A stretch of DNA of 33,263 bases from Bacteroidales bacterium (GTDB lineage Bacteria > Bacteroidota > Bacteroidia > Bacteroidales > UBA932), in NCBI GenBank assembly GCA_016285175.1, contig JAEEQF010000010.1, forward strand, positions 1-33,263. The letters run 5' to 3'. A program made the translations under genes and the position numbers. Shown piece after piece: positions 24,204 to 32,209 of this stretch (its first letter is position 1; each line of letters begins with the position of its first letter). The notes under the pieces were generated by a model. The model saw only the letters and a program-made list of their open reading frames with translations, did not search any database and was not told the origin of the DNA.

Positions 24204-24220
24204 TTCGCTTCGCTCAGAAT
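24204..24220 (+). repeat. SERSEESKN-type dispersed repeat at the dxr start
   Basis: TTCGCTTCGCTCAGAAT, identical to 28308-28324. The surrounding ATTCT...AGAAT ends make a small palindrome (24200-24220). Read on the minus strand it gives the recurrent spurious peptide CHSERSEESKN. It fills the whole gap between the M23 stop and dxr and includes the first two bases of the dxr ATG. Confidence 0.8.
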
Positions 24221-25370
24221 GACAGAGAAAAAGCATATCGCCCTCCTGGGATCCACCGGTTCCATCGGCACGCAAACCCTGGATGTGGTCCGGCAGCATC
24301 CGGAGCGCTTCGACGTTTTCATGATATCGGCCAACAACAGCGCCCGGCTGCTTGTGGAGCAGGCCCTCGCCTTCCAGGTTCCGCACGTAGTCATCTGCAA
24401 TCCGGAGAAATACCGGGAGGTCCGGGAAGCCCTTCCCGCCAGCATCCAGGTGCATGCCGGCATAGAAGAGGCCTGCGCATTGGTGCAGGCTCCGGAGGTG
24501 GATGTGGTGGTGGCCGCCATGGTGGGATTCAGCGGGCTCCGGCCCACCTTATCGGCCATTGAGGCGGGTAAGACCATCGCCCTGGCCAACAAGGAAACGC
24601 TGGTGGCGGCAGGCTCCCTGGTCATGGAAAGGGCCCGGGTCTGCAAAGCCCCTATCCTGCCGGTAGATTCGGAACATTCGGCCATTTTCCAGTGCCTTTC
24701 GGGCGCTCAGGGCAATCCCGTGCACCTGATCCATCTCACCGCTTCCGGCGGTCCCTTCCGCACCTGGCCCCGCGAACAGATAGCCCAGGCCCGCAAGGAA
24801 CAGGCCCTCAAGCATCCCAACTGGGACATGGGCGCCAAGATCACCATAGACTCGGCCACCATGATGAACAAAGGTTTCGAGATGGTGGAAGCCAAATGGC
24901 TCTTTGACGTAGAGCCTTCCCGCATCCATGTGGTGGTACATCCGGAGTCGGTTATCCACTCCATGGTGGAATTTGCCGACGGCGCCGTAATAGCCCAGCT
25001 GGGCTGCCCGGACATGCGCCTTCCCATCGCCCTGGCCATGGCCTATCCGGAACGGCTTCCGCTGGAAGGGAAACGCCTGGATTTCAGCCAGCTGCAAGGC
25101 CTCACTTTCTTTGAACCGGACCGTGGGAAATTCCCCTGCCTGCAACTGGCGTCAGATGCCATGGAGCGCGGCGGAAACATTCCCTGCGCCATGAACGCCG
25201 CCAACGAAGCGGCCGTTGCCGCCTATCTGAAGGACAGAATCGGCTTTTACGACATCCCGGAAATCATCTCCCGTGTCATGGATGGCGTGAAATTTGCTGA
25301 TGAACCCTCGCTGGATGACATTTTCGCCACCCACGAGGAGGCCTTCCGAATGGCCGGCAGCATATTATGA
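24219..25370 (+). CDS. dxr: 1-deoxy-D-xylulose 5-phosphate reductoisomerase
   Basis: Protein of 383 residues for the second step of the MEP isoprenoid pathway, converting DXP to MEP with NADPH and a divalent metal. Motifs seen: NADPH-binding IALLGSTGSIGTQTLDV, LANKETLVAAG, the metal and substrate loop PVDSEHSAIFQ, TASGGPFR, MGAKITIDSATMMNKG, and the HPESVIHSMVEF region. The start is the ATG at 24219 (MTEKKHIALLGS), which gives the normal short N-terminus; that ATG is part of a dispersed repeat. The last four bases (ATGA) overlap the rseP start. Confidence 0.97.
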   Translation: MTEKKHIALLGSTGSIGTQTLDVVRQHPERFDVFMISANNSARLLVEQALAFQVPHVVICNPEKYREVREALPASIQVHAGIEEACALVQAPEVDVVVAAMVGFSGLRPTLSAIEAGKTIALANKETLVAAGSLVMERARVCKAPILPVDSEHSAIFQCLSGAQGNPVHLIHLTASGGPFRTWPREQIAQARKEQALKHPNWDMGAKITIDSATMMNKGFEMVEAKWLFDVEPSRIHVVVHPESVIHSMVEFADGAVIAQLGCPDMRLPIALAMAYPERLPLEGKRLDFSQLQGLTFFEPDRGKFPCLQLASDAMERGGNIPCAMNAANEAAVAAYLKDRIGFYDIPEIISRVMDGVKFADEPSLDDIFATHEEAFRMAGSIL

Positions 25371-26701
25371 CCGTACTCCTTAAAATCCTCCAGGTTATCC
25401 TGGCCCTTTCCATCCTCATCATCATCCATGAGGCTGGCCATTTCATGTGGGCCAAGCTCTTCCGCATCCGGGTAGACAAGTTCTTCCTCTTTTTCGATGT
25501 GGGAGGTGTGAAACTGTTCTCCACCAAGGCCTCCTGGTTTGTGAAGCTTTTCCCCGCCGCAGAGAAGTGGGAGACGGAATACGGCATCGGCTGGCTGCCC
25601 CTGGGCGGCTACTGCAAGATTGCCGGCATGGTGGACGAATCCATGGATACGGAATCGCTGAAACAGCCGCCGCAGCCCTGGGAATTCCGCACCAAGCCCG
25701 CCTGGCAGCGGCTGTTTGTGATGGCCGGAGGCGTGCTTAACAACTTCATCCTGGCCATCGGCCTGTACATTGTGATCCTGGCCATCTGGGGGTCCACCTA
25801 TGTCTCGCGGGACAACCCCATCTACGTGAACGAACTGGGCTATGAGCTGGGCTTCCGGACGGGAGACCGCATCCTCCGTTTCGACGACTATGAGCCGGAG
25901 GATTTCCTGTCCCTGCAGGCCGATATGGCCCGCCGTCAGGCCCGGAAAGCCACGGTCCTTCGCGGGACCGATACGCTGGATATCTACATTGACCAGTCCC
26001 TGCTGGGCGCCGTAGTGAATACCCCCGGCATGTTCGACCTGGCCATTCCCTTTGTGGTGGACAGCGTCATGACCACGTCCCCCAACGCCGGTGCGGGCCT
26101 TCTACGCGGAGACCGCATCGCCTCCATCGCCGATATCTCCACCCCCTACCTGCAAGATGCCCAGAAGGTGATGCGCGTCCATCCCGGCGAAGCGCTTCCC
26201 GTGCAGGTGGTCCGGAATGCCGATACCCTCTCCCTGCCCCTGCAGGTGGACAGCCTGGGGAGGCTGGGCATCTTCTTCCGCAACCCTTCGGTGGAGTTGC
26301 GCGATTATACCCTGCTGCAGGCCATCCCGGCCGGGTGGGAACTCACCTGGAGCACGGTGGGCGGCTATCTGCAGGATCTCCGGCTGGTGGCCACGCCGCG
26401 CACGGAAGCCTACAAGTCGGTGGGCAGTTTCATCGCCATCGGCCAAGTATTTCCTTCGGCCTGGGACTGGTACCAGTTCCTGCAGATCCTGGCGCTGCTG
26501 TCCATCATGCTGGGCGTAATGAACCTGCTGCCCATCCCCGCGCTGGACGGCGGACATATTGTCATCTGCCTGTACGAGATGGTCACGCGCCGCAAGCCCA
26601 GCGACCGCTTCCTCCTCGTCACCCAGGTAATAGGAATGATACTCCTGCTGGCCCTCATGGTGCTGGCTTTTGGTAACGATATAGCTAGATTAATTCGATG
26701 A
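25367..26701 (+). CDS. rseP: Site-2 protease RseP (zinc metalloprotease)
   Basis: Protein of 444 residues, an intramembrane protease that cuts anti-sigma factors and leftover signal peptides. The zinc motif HEAGH is at residues 21-25 in the first helix, and the third ligand motif NLLPIPALDGGH is near the C-terminus. A PDZ-like periplasmic region lies between (two halves with GFRTGDRIL and GLLRGDRIAS). dxr-rseP pairing is common in Bacteroidota. Its start overlaps dxr and its stop overlaps the DUF4837 gene, both as ATGA. Confidence 0.95.
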   Translation: MTVLLKILQVILALSILIIIHEAGHFMWAKLFRIRVDKFFLFFDVGGVKLFSTKASWFVKLFPAAEKWETEYGIGWLPLGGYCKIAGMVDESMDTESLKQPPQPWEFRTKPAWQRLFVMAGGVLNNFILAIGLYIVILAIWGSTYVSRDNPIYVNELGYELGFRTGDRILRFDDYEPEDFLSLQADMARRQARKATVLRGTDTLDIYIDQSLLGAVVNTPGMFDLAIPFVVDSVMTTSPNAGAGLLRGDRIASIADISTPYLQDAQKVMRVHPGEALPVQVVRNADTLSLPLQVDSLGRLGIFFRNPSVELRDYTLLQAIPAGWELTWSTVGGYLQDLRLVATPRTEAYKSVGSFIAIGQVFPSAWDWYQFLQILALLSIMLGVMNLLPIPALDGGHIVICLYEMVTRRKPSDRFLLVTQVIGMILLLALMVLAFGNDIARLIR

Positions 26702-27708
26702 TTATGAAATACTTTGCAAGACTGTTCGCATTTGCGGCCCTCATCCTGGCACTGGCCGCCTGCAAGAATGACAAGAAAGGGAAGCTGCTTCCCAACGTAA
26801 GCGGCAAGGCCGGCGAAGTGCTGGTTGTGATCGACCGGGCCCAATGGGACGGCAACCTGGGCGCCGCCATCCGTAGCGTCCTGGCCGACGACTGCCCTTA
26901 CCTGGCCCAGCGGGAACCGCTCTTCACCTTGTCCAACGTTCCCACCGGCACCTTCAACGCCATGTTCAAGATGCACCGGAACATCCTCATCATCAACATT
27001 AATCCGCAGAACCAGAGTACCGGGATGGTGTACCACTCCAACCAGTGGGCCCAGCCGCAGGTGGTGGCCCAGGTGAATGCGTACGACGAGAACGGAGCCC
27101 TGCAGCTGTTCCAGGAAAACGGCGCCATGGTGGCCGAATACTTTGAGCAGGCCGAAAGGGACCGTATCATTGCCAACGCCAAGCTGTACGAGGAACATTC
27201 CCTGCAGGAGCCGGTGCAGAAACTCACCGGCGGCATCATCCACTTCCCTTCCGGCTACAAGCTCCGCAAGGCCACGGACTCCTTCGTGTGGATTGCCGAT
27301 GAAAAACACGCCACCAGCCAGGCCGTCCTCATCTACAAGTATCCCGCCACCCAGGATTCCAACCTGTTTACGCTGGACAGGATCATCGATACCCGGAACC
27401 AGTTCATGCAGGAAAACGTTCCCGGACCGTACGAGGGCACGTACATGACCACCGCCACCGCCTTCGAGCCCACCATGCGCTACCTGCGCTTCCATGGCCG
27501 GGAGTTCGTGGAGACCCGCGGATTCTGGGATGTGTACAAATATTTCATGGGCGGACCCTTCGTTTCCCACTCGTTTTACAGCCAGGATGGCAAGGATGTT
27601 ATAGTGATGGAAGCCTATGTTTACGCCCCCACTTACGACAAGCGGCAGTTCCTCCGGGAGGTAGAATCTTTGCTCTATTCTTTCGAGTGGAAAAAAGATG
27701 ATAAATAA
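26698..27708 (+). CDS. DUF4837 lipoprotein
   Basis: Protein of 336 residues. The N-terminus MIMKYFARLFAFAALILALA followed by AC is a lipoprotein signal with Cys as the modified residue. The body matches the Bacteroidota DUF4837 family: PNVSGKAGEVLVVID, LFTLSNVP, NILIININP, TGMVYHSNQWAQPQ, and RGFWDVYKYFMGGPFVSHS. Its function is unknown; it is expected to be anchored in the inner or outer membrane facing the periplasm. The first ATG (26698) overlaps the rseP stop by four bases; a second ATG two codons later is equally possible. Last gene of the M23-dxr-rseP operon. Confidence 0.88.
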   Translation: MIMKYFARLFAFAALILALAACKNDKKGKLLPNVSGKAGEVLVVIDRAQWDGNLGAAIRSVLADDCPYLAQREPLFTLSNVPTGTFNAMFKMHRNILIININPQNQSTGMVYHSNQWAQPQVVAQVNAYDENGALQLFQENGAMVAEYFEQAERDRIIANAKLYEEHSLQEPVQKLTGGIIHFPSGYKLRKATDSFVWIADEKHATSQAVLIYKYPATQDSNLFTLDRIIDTRNQFMQENVPGPYEGTYMTTATAFEPTMRYLRFHGREFVETRGFWDVYKYFMGGPFVSHSFYSQDGKDVIVMEAYVYAPTYDKRQFLREVESLLYSFEWKKDDK

Positions 27709-27740
27709 TTTTGCTTGCAAAAAAAAAATTCTTACCTTTG
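27709..27740 (+). promoter_or_regulatory. Promoter of tRNA-Glu/rpsT/tRNA-Pro (TTTTG, 19 nt, TACCTTTG)
   Basis: -33 TTTTG ends at 27713 and -7 TACCTTTG is at 27733-27740, 19 nt apart, the same arrangement as the tRNA-Asn promoter. It begins directly after the DUF4837 stop. Confidence 0.8.
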
Positions 27741-27754
27741 CAGTCCCAAAGTTT

Positions 27755-27829
27755 GGTGGGTTCGTATAACGGTTAGTACTCGGGATTTTCATTCCCGCAA
27801 TAGGAGTTCGATTCTCCTACCCACTACCA
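27755..27829 (+). tRNA. tRNA-Glu (TTC)
   Basis: Acceptor GGTGGGT/ACCCACT (first pair G-T), anticodon stem CGGGA/TCCCG with loop TTTTCAT (anticodon TTC), T-loop TTCGATT, discriminator A and an encoded CCA. It lies 14 nt after the -7 box and 20 nt before rpsT. Confidence 0.96.
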
Positions 27830-27849
27830 AAATATAAAAAAGTAAAATA

Positions 27850-28104
27850 ATGGCAAACACTAAATCCGCCGCGCGTGCCGCCCGTCAGAGCGAGCGTCAC
27901 CGCCTGCATAACAAGTATTATGCAAAGACAACCCGTAACGCTATCCGGGACCTTCGTAACACCACCGACAAAGCTGCAGCCCAGGAGAATGCTCCCAAGG
28001 TATATGCAATGATTGACAAGCTCGCCAAGATCGGTGTCATCCACAAGAACAAAGCAGCCAACCTCAAAAGCGGTCTGGCCGTTTATATCAACAAGCTCGC
28101 CTAA
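27850..28104 (+). CDS. rpsT: Ribosomal protein S20
   Basis: Protein of 84 residues, Lys/Ala/Arg-rich and fully helical in pattern, beginning [20 protein letters not shown] and containing [19 protein letters not shown] and [13 protein letters not shown]. It binds 16S rRNA in the small subunit. It is placed between tRNA-Glu (20 nt before) and tRNA-Pro (15 nt after) with one promoter upstream and one terminator downstream, so the protein mRNA is probably released by tRNA processing. Confidence 0.97.
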   Translation: MANTKSAARAARQSERHRLHNKYYAKTTRNAIRDLRNTTDKAAAQENAPKVYAMIDKLAKIGVIHKNKAANLKSGLAVYINKLA

Positions 28105-28119
28105 GGGCGGCCACATCCT

Positions 28120-28193
28120 CGAGATGTAGCGCAGTTGGCTAGCGCACCACGTTCGGGACGTGGGGGTCGTCCGTTCGAGTCGGATCATCTCGA
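28120..28193 (+). tRNA. tRNA-Pro (CGG)
   Basis: Acceptor CGAGATG/CATCTCG, D-arm GCGC/GCGC, anticodon stem CCACG/CGTGG with loop TTCGGGA (anticodon CGG), T-loop TTCGAGT, discriminator A. The next bases are CGC, so CCA is not encoded, unlike the Asn and Glu genes here. Confidence 0.95.
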
Positions 28194-28196
28194 CGC

Positions 28197-28226
28197 AAAA
28201 AAAAGAGGCATGAGCCTCTTTTTTTT
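28197..28226 (+). terminator. Terminator of the tRNA-Glu/rpsT/tRNA-Pro unit
   Basis: Stem AAAAGAGGC/GCCTCTTTT with loop ATGA, flanked by A and T runs; eight T follow the GC part. Confidence 0.92.
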
Positions 28227-28268
28227 GTGCCGAGATGATAGACTACCTTCCGTTACCCCCTCCCTAAT

Positions 28269-28306
28269 CCCTCCCCTCGGGGGAGGGACTGGCGGCAGAA
28301 GCCGCC
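28269..28306. repeat. Two adjacent GC-rich hairpins
   Basis: CCCTCCCC/GGGGAGGG (loop TCG, 28269-28287) and GGCGGC/GCCGCC (loop AGAA, 28291-28306) lie in the 123-bp gap between the terminator and the M23/LysM gene. They have no T run and look like a REP-type intergenic repeat. Confidence 0.7.
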
Positions 28307-28307
28307 A

Positions 28308-28324
28308 TTCGCTTCGCTCAGAAT
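28308..28324 (+). repeat. SERSEESKN-type dispersed repeat, second copy
   Basis: TTCGCTTCGCTCAGAAT, identical to 24204-24220. It follows the paired GC-rich hairpins directly. Confidence 0.8.
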
Positions 28325-28349
28325 ATCAGAACACCTTTATAGCATCAAA

Positions 28350-29411
28350 TTAATTGACTCTAAGGCGTTTACCAACCCGTAAGATGGTGGTGGACTTGAT
28401 GCCGTTGAGCTGGCAGAGGCGGTTCACCGTGGTGTGGTATTTCCTGGCCAGGGCGCCCAGGGTGTCTCCGGAGCGGATGGTGTGGTACTTGACTGCGGCG
28501 GCTTCCGCTGCTGCACGGGCTGCGGCTTCCTTCTTGGCCTGTTCCTCGGCCAGGAGACGGTCTTCCTCGTCGGTGCGGAAAATCTCATCCTCGTCATCTA
28601 CGTTCTGCACGTAGCGCTGGTTGGCGTTGAAGTACCAGCTGCGGATGGTGAGCAGGCGGTGACGGAGGGTTCCCGTCTCAAAGTCTATGAGCCAGGCCGG
28701 ATCGAAGGCCGCGCCACGGTAACGCGTTTCAAAATGCAGATGAGGCCCGGTAGACCGGCCAGTAGAGCCGCCCAGGCCGATGATATCCCCGGCACTCACC
28801 CAGTCTCCGGACTCCACGTTCCGCTTGGACAGATGGCCGTAGAAGGTTTCCAGGCCATTGGCATGGCGGATGACCACCAGGTTGCCGTAGCCGCTCACAT
28901 AGTCCGAGATACGCACCTTTCCGTCAAACGCGGCGGATACGGGCGTGCCGGTGGAAAGCGGCAGGTCTATTCCCTGATGCCTGCGGCCGTGCCGATACCC
29001 GAACTGGGAACGGGGCTTCACCTGGTTGGGGCAGCTGTAGGCCCCCAGGCTGTCCACGATCCAAATGGAGAACTTTTCCGGCAGGGGATCCGGATCGCTC
29101 CGGTAAGGGTTCACGTTCCGGGTGTCCCAGAACTCTGTGAATACGCTGTCGGAAGCCATCTGGGACAGGTCCCGGACATAACGGTAGGTCCCGTTGTCGT
29201 ACAGGACCACTTTCACGCCGGGATTACCGGTGTCCAGCGTATCGGCATACTTGGTACTGATGGTATTGGTAGGAGCCATCTGCTGACGCCCGAAGGCGTG
29301 GCGCAGGGAGTCTGCCTGCCGGACGGCAAGGGAGTCTGCCTCCTGCGCATGCAGGGAGAGGCAGGCCGATGCGGCCAGCAGGAGAAGTACAGGGAAATAA
29401 AAGCTTTTCAT
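28350..29411 (-). CDS. Secreted M23 peptidase with C-terminal LysM
   Basis: Protein of 353 residues. A signal peptide is followed by an N-terminal region of unknown fold and a LytM domain with the full active site: RRHQGIDL, FYGHLS and GPHLHFE. A helical Ala/Glu/Lys stretch (EEQAKKEAAARAAAEAAA) and one LysM repeat (YHTIRSGDTLGALARKYHTT) close the protein. The family cuts peptide cross-links in peptidoglycan; LysM holds it on glycan. The ATG at 29411 is chosen because the codon before it (29414) is TTG. It sits 8 nt after the phosphohexomutase gene, in one operon. It is a useful contrast to the M23 protein at 23357, which lacks the Y-x-H histidine. Confidence 0.93.
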   Translation of the reverse strand: MKSFYFPVLLLLAASACLSLHAQEADSLAVRQADSLRHAFGRQQMAPTNTISTKYADTLDTGNPGVKVVLYDNGTYRYVRDLSQMASDSVFTEFWDTRNVNPYRSDPDPLPEKFSIWIVDSLGAYSCPNQVKPRSQFGYRHGRRHQGIDLPLSTGTPVSAAFDGKVRISDYVSGYGNLVVIRHANGLETFYGHLSKRNVESGDWVSAGDIIGLGGSTGRSTGPHLHFETRYRGAAFDPAWLIDFETGTLRHRLLTIRSWYFNANQRYVQNVDDEDEIFRTDEEDRLLAEEQAKKEAAARAAAEAAAVKYHTIRSGDTLGALARKYHTTVNRLCQLNGIKSTTILRVGKRLRVN

Positions 29412-29419
29412 CAAATGTT

Positions 29420-30787
29420 TTAACGCTTGCCGCCAAACTGGCCTACCAGGATGGCATCGGCCTGGGCAATCTTTTCTTTAAGGAGTTCCTGGGAAGTGGC
29501 CTCGCAGATAAAGCGCAGGTAGGGTTCCGTGTTGGAAGGACGGATGTTGAACCACCACTGCGGGAATTCCAGACGGTAGCCGTCGAAGTCCATTACCTTG
29601 GTGGGGGTTTCCTTGCTTTCGAAATAGGCCTTGATGGCGTCCATGGCGCCCTTCTTGTCTTCCAACTTGTAATTGATCTCGCCGGAGTTCTCATAGCCGG
29701 TGAGGCGGTCCATTTCCTCGCTCAGCTTGATGCCCTGCTTCTTGAGGGCGCTCACAATGCGGAGGACGATGATAGAGGAGAGCATGCCGCTGTCACTGTA
29801 GAAGAAATCCTTGAAATAATAGTGGCCGGCCAGTTCTCCGCCCCACAGACCGTCAATCTCGCGGAGCTTGGGAGCGGCGAAAGCGCGGCCCACACGCCAG
29901 GTGTGCACCTCGGCGTTGTAATTCTTGGAGAGGTATTCCGCCACGGCCAGGCTGGAGCGGATTTCCTGCAGCACGCGGGGGTTCTTCTCCCCTCTCTCGT
30001 CGCAGAAATAGCGGGCCATGAGGGCCACTACCAGGTCCGGCGCCACAAAGCGGGCCTTGTCGTCCACGAACATGACGCGGTCTGCATCTCCGTCGTAGAT
30101 AACGCCCACATCGGCCCTGATTTCTTCCACCAGCTTCTTGAGCGGTTCCACGTTCTTGGCCACCAGCGGGTTGGGTTCGTGGTTGGGGAAGCTGCCGTCC
30201 ATCTCGTCAAAGAGGAAAGTGGCGTCTTCACCCTTGTAGACCTCCTTGGCGAAGAGGGTAGCCATGCCGTTGGAAAGGTCGAAGGCAATCTTGAGATTGG
30301 AATAATCCCCTTTGAACTTCATGAGGAACTTAAGGTAGTCCGGCTTGATATCTATTTCTTTCACCGAGCCTTTCCGGGCGGCAGGCGGCGTGGGACGGCC
30401 CTCGTCTATCCACTGCTTGATCTGGCCCAGACCGGTGTCCAAACCCACGGGAAGCGCATTCTCCCGGCTCACCTTCATACCGTTGTACTCACGGGGATTG
30501 TGGCTGGCGGTAATCTGTACGGATGCCTTGTAGCCATAATTGGCGGTGCCGAAGTACACCAGCGGGGTGCTGCTGTAGCCGATATCGTCCACATCGGCGC
30601 CGGCGTCCGTGATTCCCTTGATCAAGTAGTCGTGAATCTCCTGGCCGGAAAGACGGCAGTCGCGGCCCACAAGGACCTTATCGGCCTTAAGAAGTTCGGG
30701 AAGGAAGTAACCCACCTTATAGGCCACCTCTTTGTCAAAATCTACATTGTAGATGCCCCTGATGTCGTATGCGTGAAATGCTCCCAT
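29420..30787 (-). CDS. Phosphomannomutase/phosphoglucomutase
   Basis: Protein of 455 residues of the alpha-D-phosphohexomutase family. The phosphoserine loop is ITASHNPREYNGMK, the metal loop is YDGDADRVMF, the sugar-binding loop GGELAGHYYF, and the phosphate-binding RPSNTEPYLR. These enzymes move phosphate between C1 and C6 of mannose or glucose, feeding GDP-mannose or UDP-glucose for surface glycans. The GELAGH form (instead of GEMSGH) is close to PMM/PGM. First gene of an operon with the M23/LysM peptidase; a TATCTTTG box lies 27 nt upstream. Confidence 0.94.
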   Translation of the reverse strand: MGAFHAYDIRGIYNVDFDKEVAYKVGYFLPELLKADKVLVGRDCRLSGQEIHDYLIKGITDAGADVDDIGYSSTPLVYFGTANYGYKASVQITASHNPREYNGMKVSRENALPVGLDTGLGQIKQWIDEGRPTPPAARKGSVKEIDIKPDYLKFLMKFKGDYSNLKIAFDLSNGMATLFAKEVYKGEDATFLFDEMDGSFPNHEPNPLVAKNVEPLKKLVEEIRADVGVIYDGDADRVMFVDDKARFVAPDLVVALMARYFCDERGEKNPRVLQEIRSSLAVAEYLSKNYNAEVHTWRVGRAFAAPKLREIDGLWGGELAGHYYFKDFFYSDSGMLSSIIVLRIVSALKKQGIKLSEEMDRLTGYENSGEINYKLEDKKGAMDAIKAYFESKETPTKVMDFDGYRLEFPQWWFNIRPSNTEPYLRFICEATSQELLKEKIAQADAILVGQFGGKR

Positions 30788-30814
30788 GGTTATTGAAATT
30801 TTAATGTCAGTCTA

Positions 30815-30822
30815 CAAAGATA
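30815..30822 (-). promoter_or_regulatory. -7 box (TATCTTTG) of the phosphohexomutase operon
   Basis: Minus-strand exact TAnnTTTG match, 27 nt before the ATG at 30787. Confidence 0.75.
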
Positions 30823-30884
30823 ATAAAAAATATCGGATTATTCCAGCTTTTAACCAACTGGCTGACGGTCAGTCATTTAAACAA

Positions 30885-30914
30885 TTTGCCCTGTGACTCG
30901 AATCACAGGGCAAA
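30885..30914 (-). terminator. Hairpin after the porin gene
   Basis: Perfect 12-bp stem TTTGCCCTGTGA/TCACAGGGCAAA with a 6-nt loop, 45 bp after the porin stop. On the minus strand it is followed by TTGTTT, a weak U tract. A smaller hairpin GCTTCTT/AAGAAGC lies at 30937-30953. Confidence 0.7.
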
Positions 30915-30958
30915 AACTATAAACATCTATCAGTCAGCTTCTTAGCAAGAAGCACCTG

Positions 30959-32197
30959 CTAGAAATTGAACTTGGTCATGCAGATGAAGCGGTGGTTCAG
31001 GATCCATTCGGGAGTACCGGTGTACATGCCGCGTGCATTGCGGTCCCCGCTGCCGAACTGGGCGGCGGTGAGGTTGTACTCCAGGGAAACGGTGAACTTG
31101 CCGATGTTCCAGGCCACGGTGGGGGTGGCACGGAAAGCCTGCTGGATGTGGACATCGGCCGATGTATTCATCCAGATGGTGCTGTTAAGAAGGTCCTTGG
31201 TGGTGCCCAGCTGCTTCATGTAGCCCAGCATACCCATTACCTGAAACTTCTTGCCGTACTGGAAGCTCACGAAGGAAGCCCAGTCCCGCATGGGAGTATA
31301 GGTGTAAGTGTTGGTTGCAGCATCGAAGGTAGCCACTCCATAGCCGGACAGGAGGTTCATGTGCTCACCGGCCTGGGCCAGGATGCTCTTGGCACGCAGC
31401 TGGAACTTGCCGCTGGTGAACTGCATGAACACAAACGGGGAGAAAGTGGTAAGGAAGCCGTTGGCAGGCACCTTGCCCTCATTGTTCACCGTGCGGTACG
31501 GGCGCATGTTCACCACATCCAGACCGGCCTTTCCGGTGAAGCTGGCGGTCTTGAAAGTGATGCCTACATAGGCCTCCGGAAGGCCGTACTTGTAATAATC
31601 CTTGCTCTTTCCGGCAGGACCGGTGGGAAGGTAGTGGTTCAGGTACAGCAGGCTGAGGTTGAGGGTGAGCTTGTCACCCAGCTTCACATCGGCCGTGAGC
31701 TGCGGGCTGCGGTTGAAGGGATTGAACGGAGCGCCGCTTTCCAGGTTGTTCATGTGGGGCAGGTCCGCGGCCATGGGATGCCAGGTCTGGCCGATGGTGA
31801 TGCTCACCGGAACGCCGTCCCGGTCCAGCTTCATATAGGCCTGACGCAGGCGCAGGATGGGAACCGAGCCGCTGAGGTTGTAGAAATCGGCCTCCACTTT
31901 ACCGGAAATGCCCAAACCGCCGATCTTATAACCAGACACGTCCAGGCCCAGGCGGGTGGTGAGGGAAACGAAACGCCAGTTGAAACCGTTGTTCATGTCC
32001 ACACCGTTCTGCATGTCATGACCCTTGGGCATATAGAAATACAGATCCTCTGTACCGGCGTTGACGGCACGGGTATCGGCGGTGATGTAGTTGCGGATAA
32101 ATCCGTATAACTTGAATTTGGAAGGGGTCTCTTCCTGTGCGAAGGCGGTGCTGCCGGCAAGCAGCATGGCCAGGGCGATAAGTATCGTTTTTTTCAT
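30959..32197 (-). CDS. Outer-membrane porin-like beta-barrel protein
   Basis: Protein of 412 residues. A signal peptide MKKTILIALAMLLAGSTAFA is followed by alternating polar/hydrophobic strands typical of a beta-barrel and the terminal residues MTKFNF, ending in Phe as many outer-membrane proteins do. KLYGFIRNYITADTRA near the N-terminus and ITIGQTWHPMAADLPH are like DcaP-type porins, but I cannot name the family firmly. It lies 12 nt downstream of the dicarboxylate transporter, so porin and inner-membrane carrier are probably made together to bring an organic acid across both membranes. Confidence 0.78.
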   Translation of the reverse strand: MKKTILIALAMLLAGSTAFAQEETPSKFKLYGFIRNYITADTRAVNAGTEDLYFYMPKGHDMQNGVDMNNGFNWRFVSLTTRLGLDVSGYKIGGLGISGKVEADFYNLSGSVPILRLRQAYMKLDRDGVPVSITIGQTWHPMAADLPHMNNLESGAPFNPFNRSPQLTADVKLGDKLTLNLSLLYLNHYLPTGPAGKSKDYYKYGLPEAYVGITFKTASFTGKAGLDVVNMRPYRTVNNEGKVPANGFLTTFSPFVFMQFTSGKFQLRAKSILAQAGEHMNLLSGYGVATFDAATNTYTYTPMRDWASFVSFQYGKKFQVMGMLGYMKQLGTTKDLLNSTIWMNTSADVHIQQAFRATPTVAWNIGKFTVSLEYNLTAAQFGSGDRNARGMYTGTPEWILNHRFICMTKFNF

Positions 32198-32209
32198 ATC
32201 AGGGAATAA

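Noticed and set aside
23276..24685. 469-codon minus-strand frame containing CHSERSEESKN
   Set aside because: The peptide comes from a dispersed repeat and is a known recurrent spurious translation; the frame lies across M23 and dxr coding sequence.
26410..27792. 460-codon minus-strand frame across rseP, the DUF4837 gene and tRNA-Glu
   Set aside because: Antisense to two conserved genes and a tRNA; Gly/His/Val-rich composition without domains.
29369..30796. 475-codon plus-strand frame antisense to the phosphohexomutase
   Set aside because: Shadow frame; the sense gene has all active-site motifs and a promoter.
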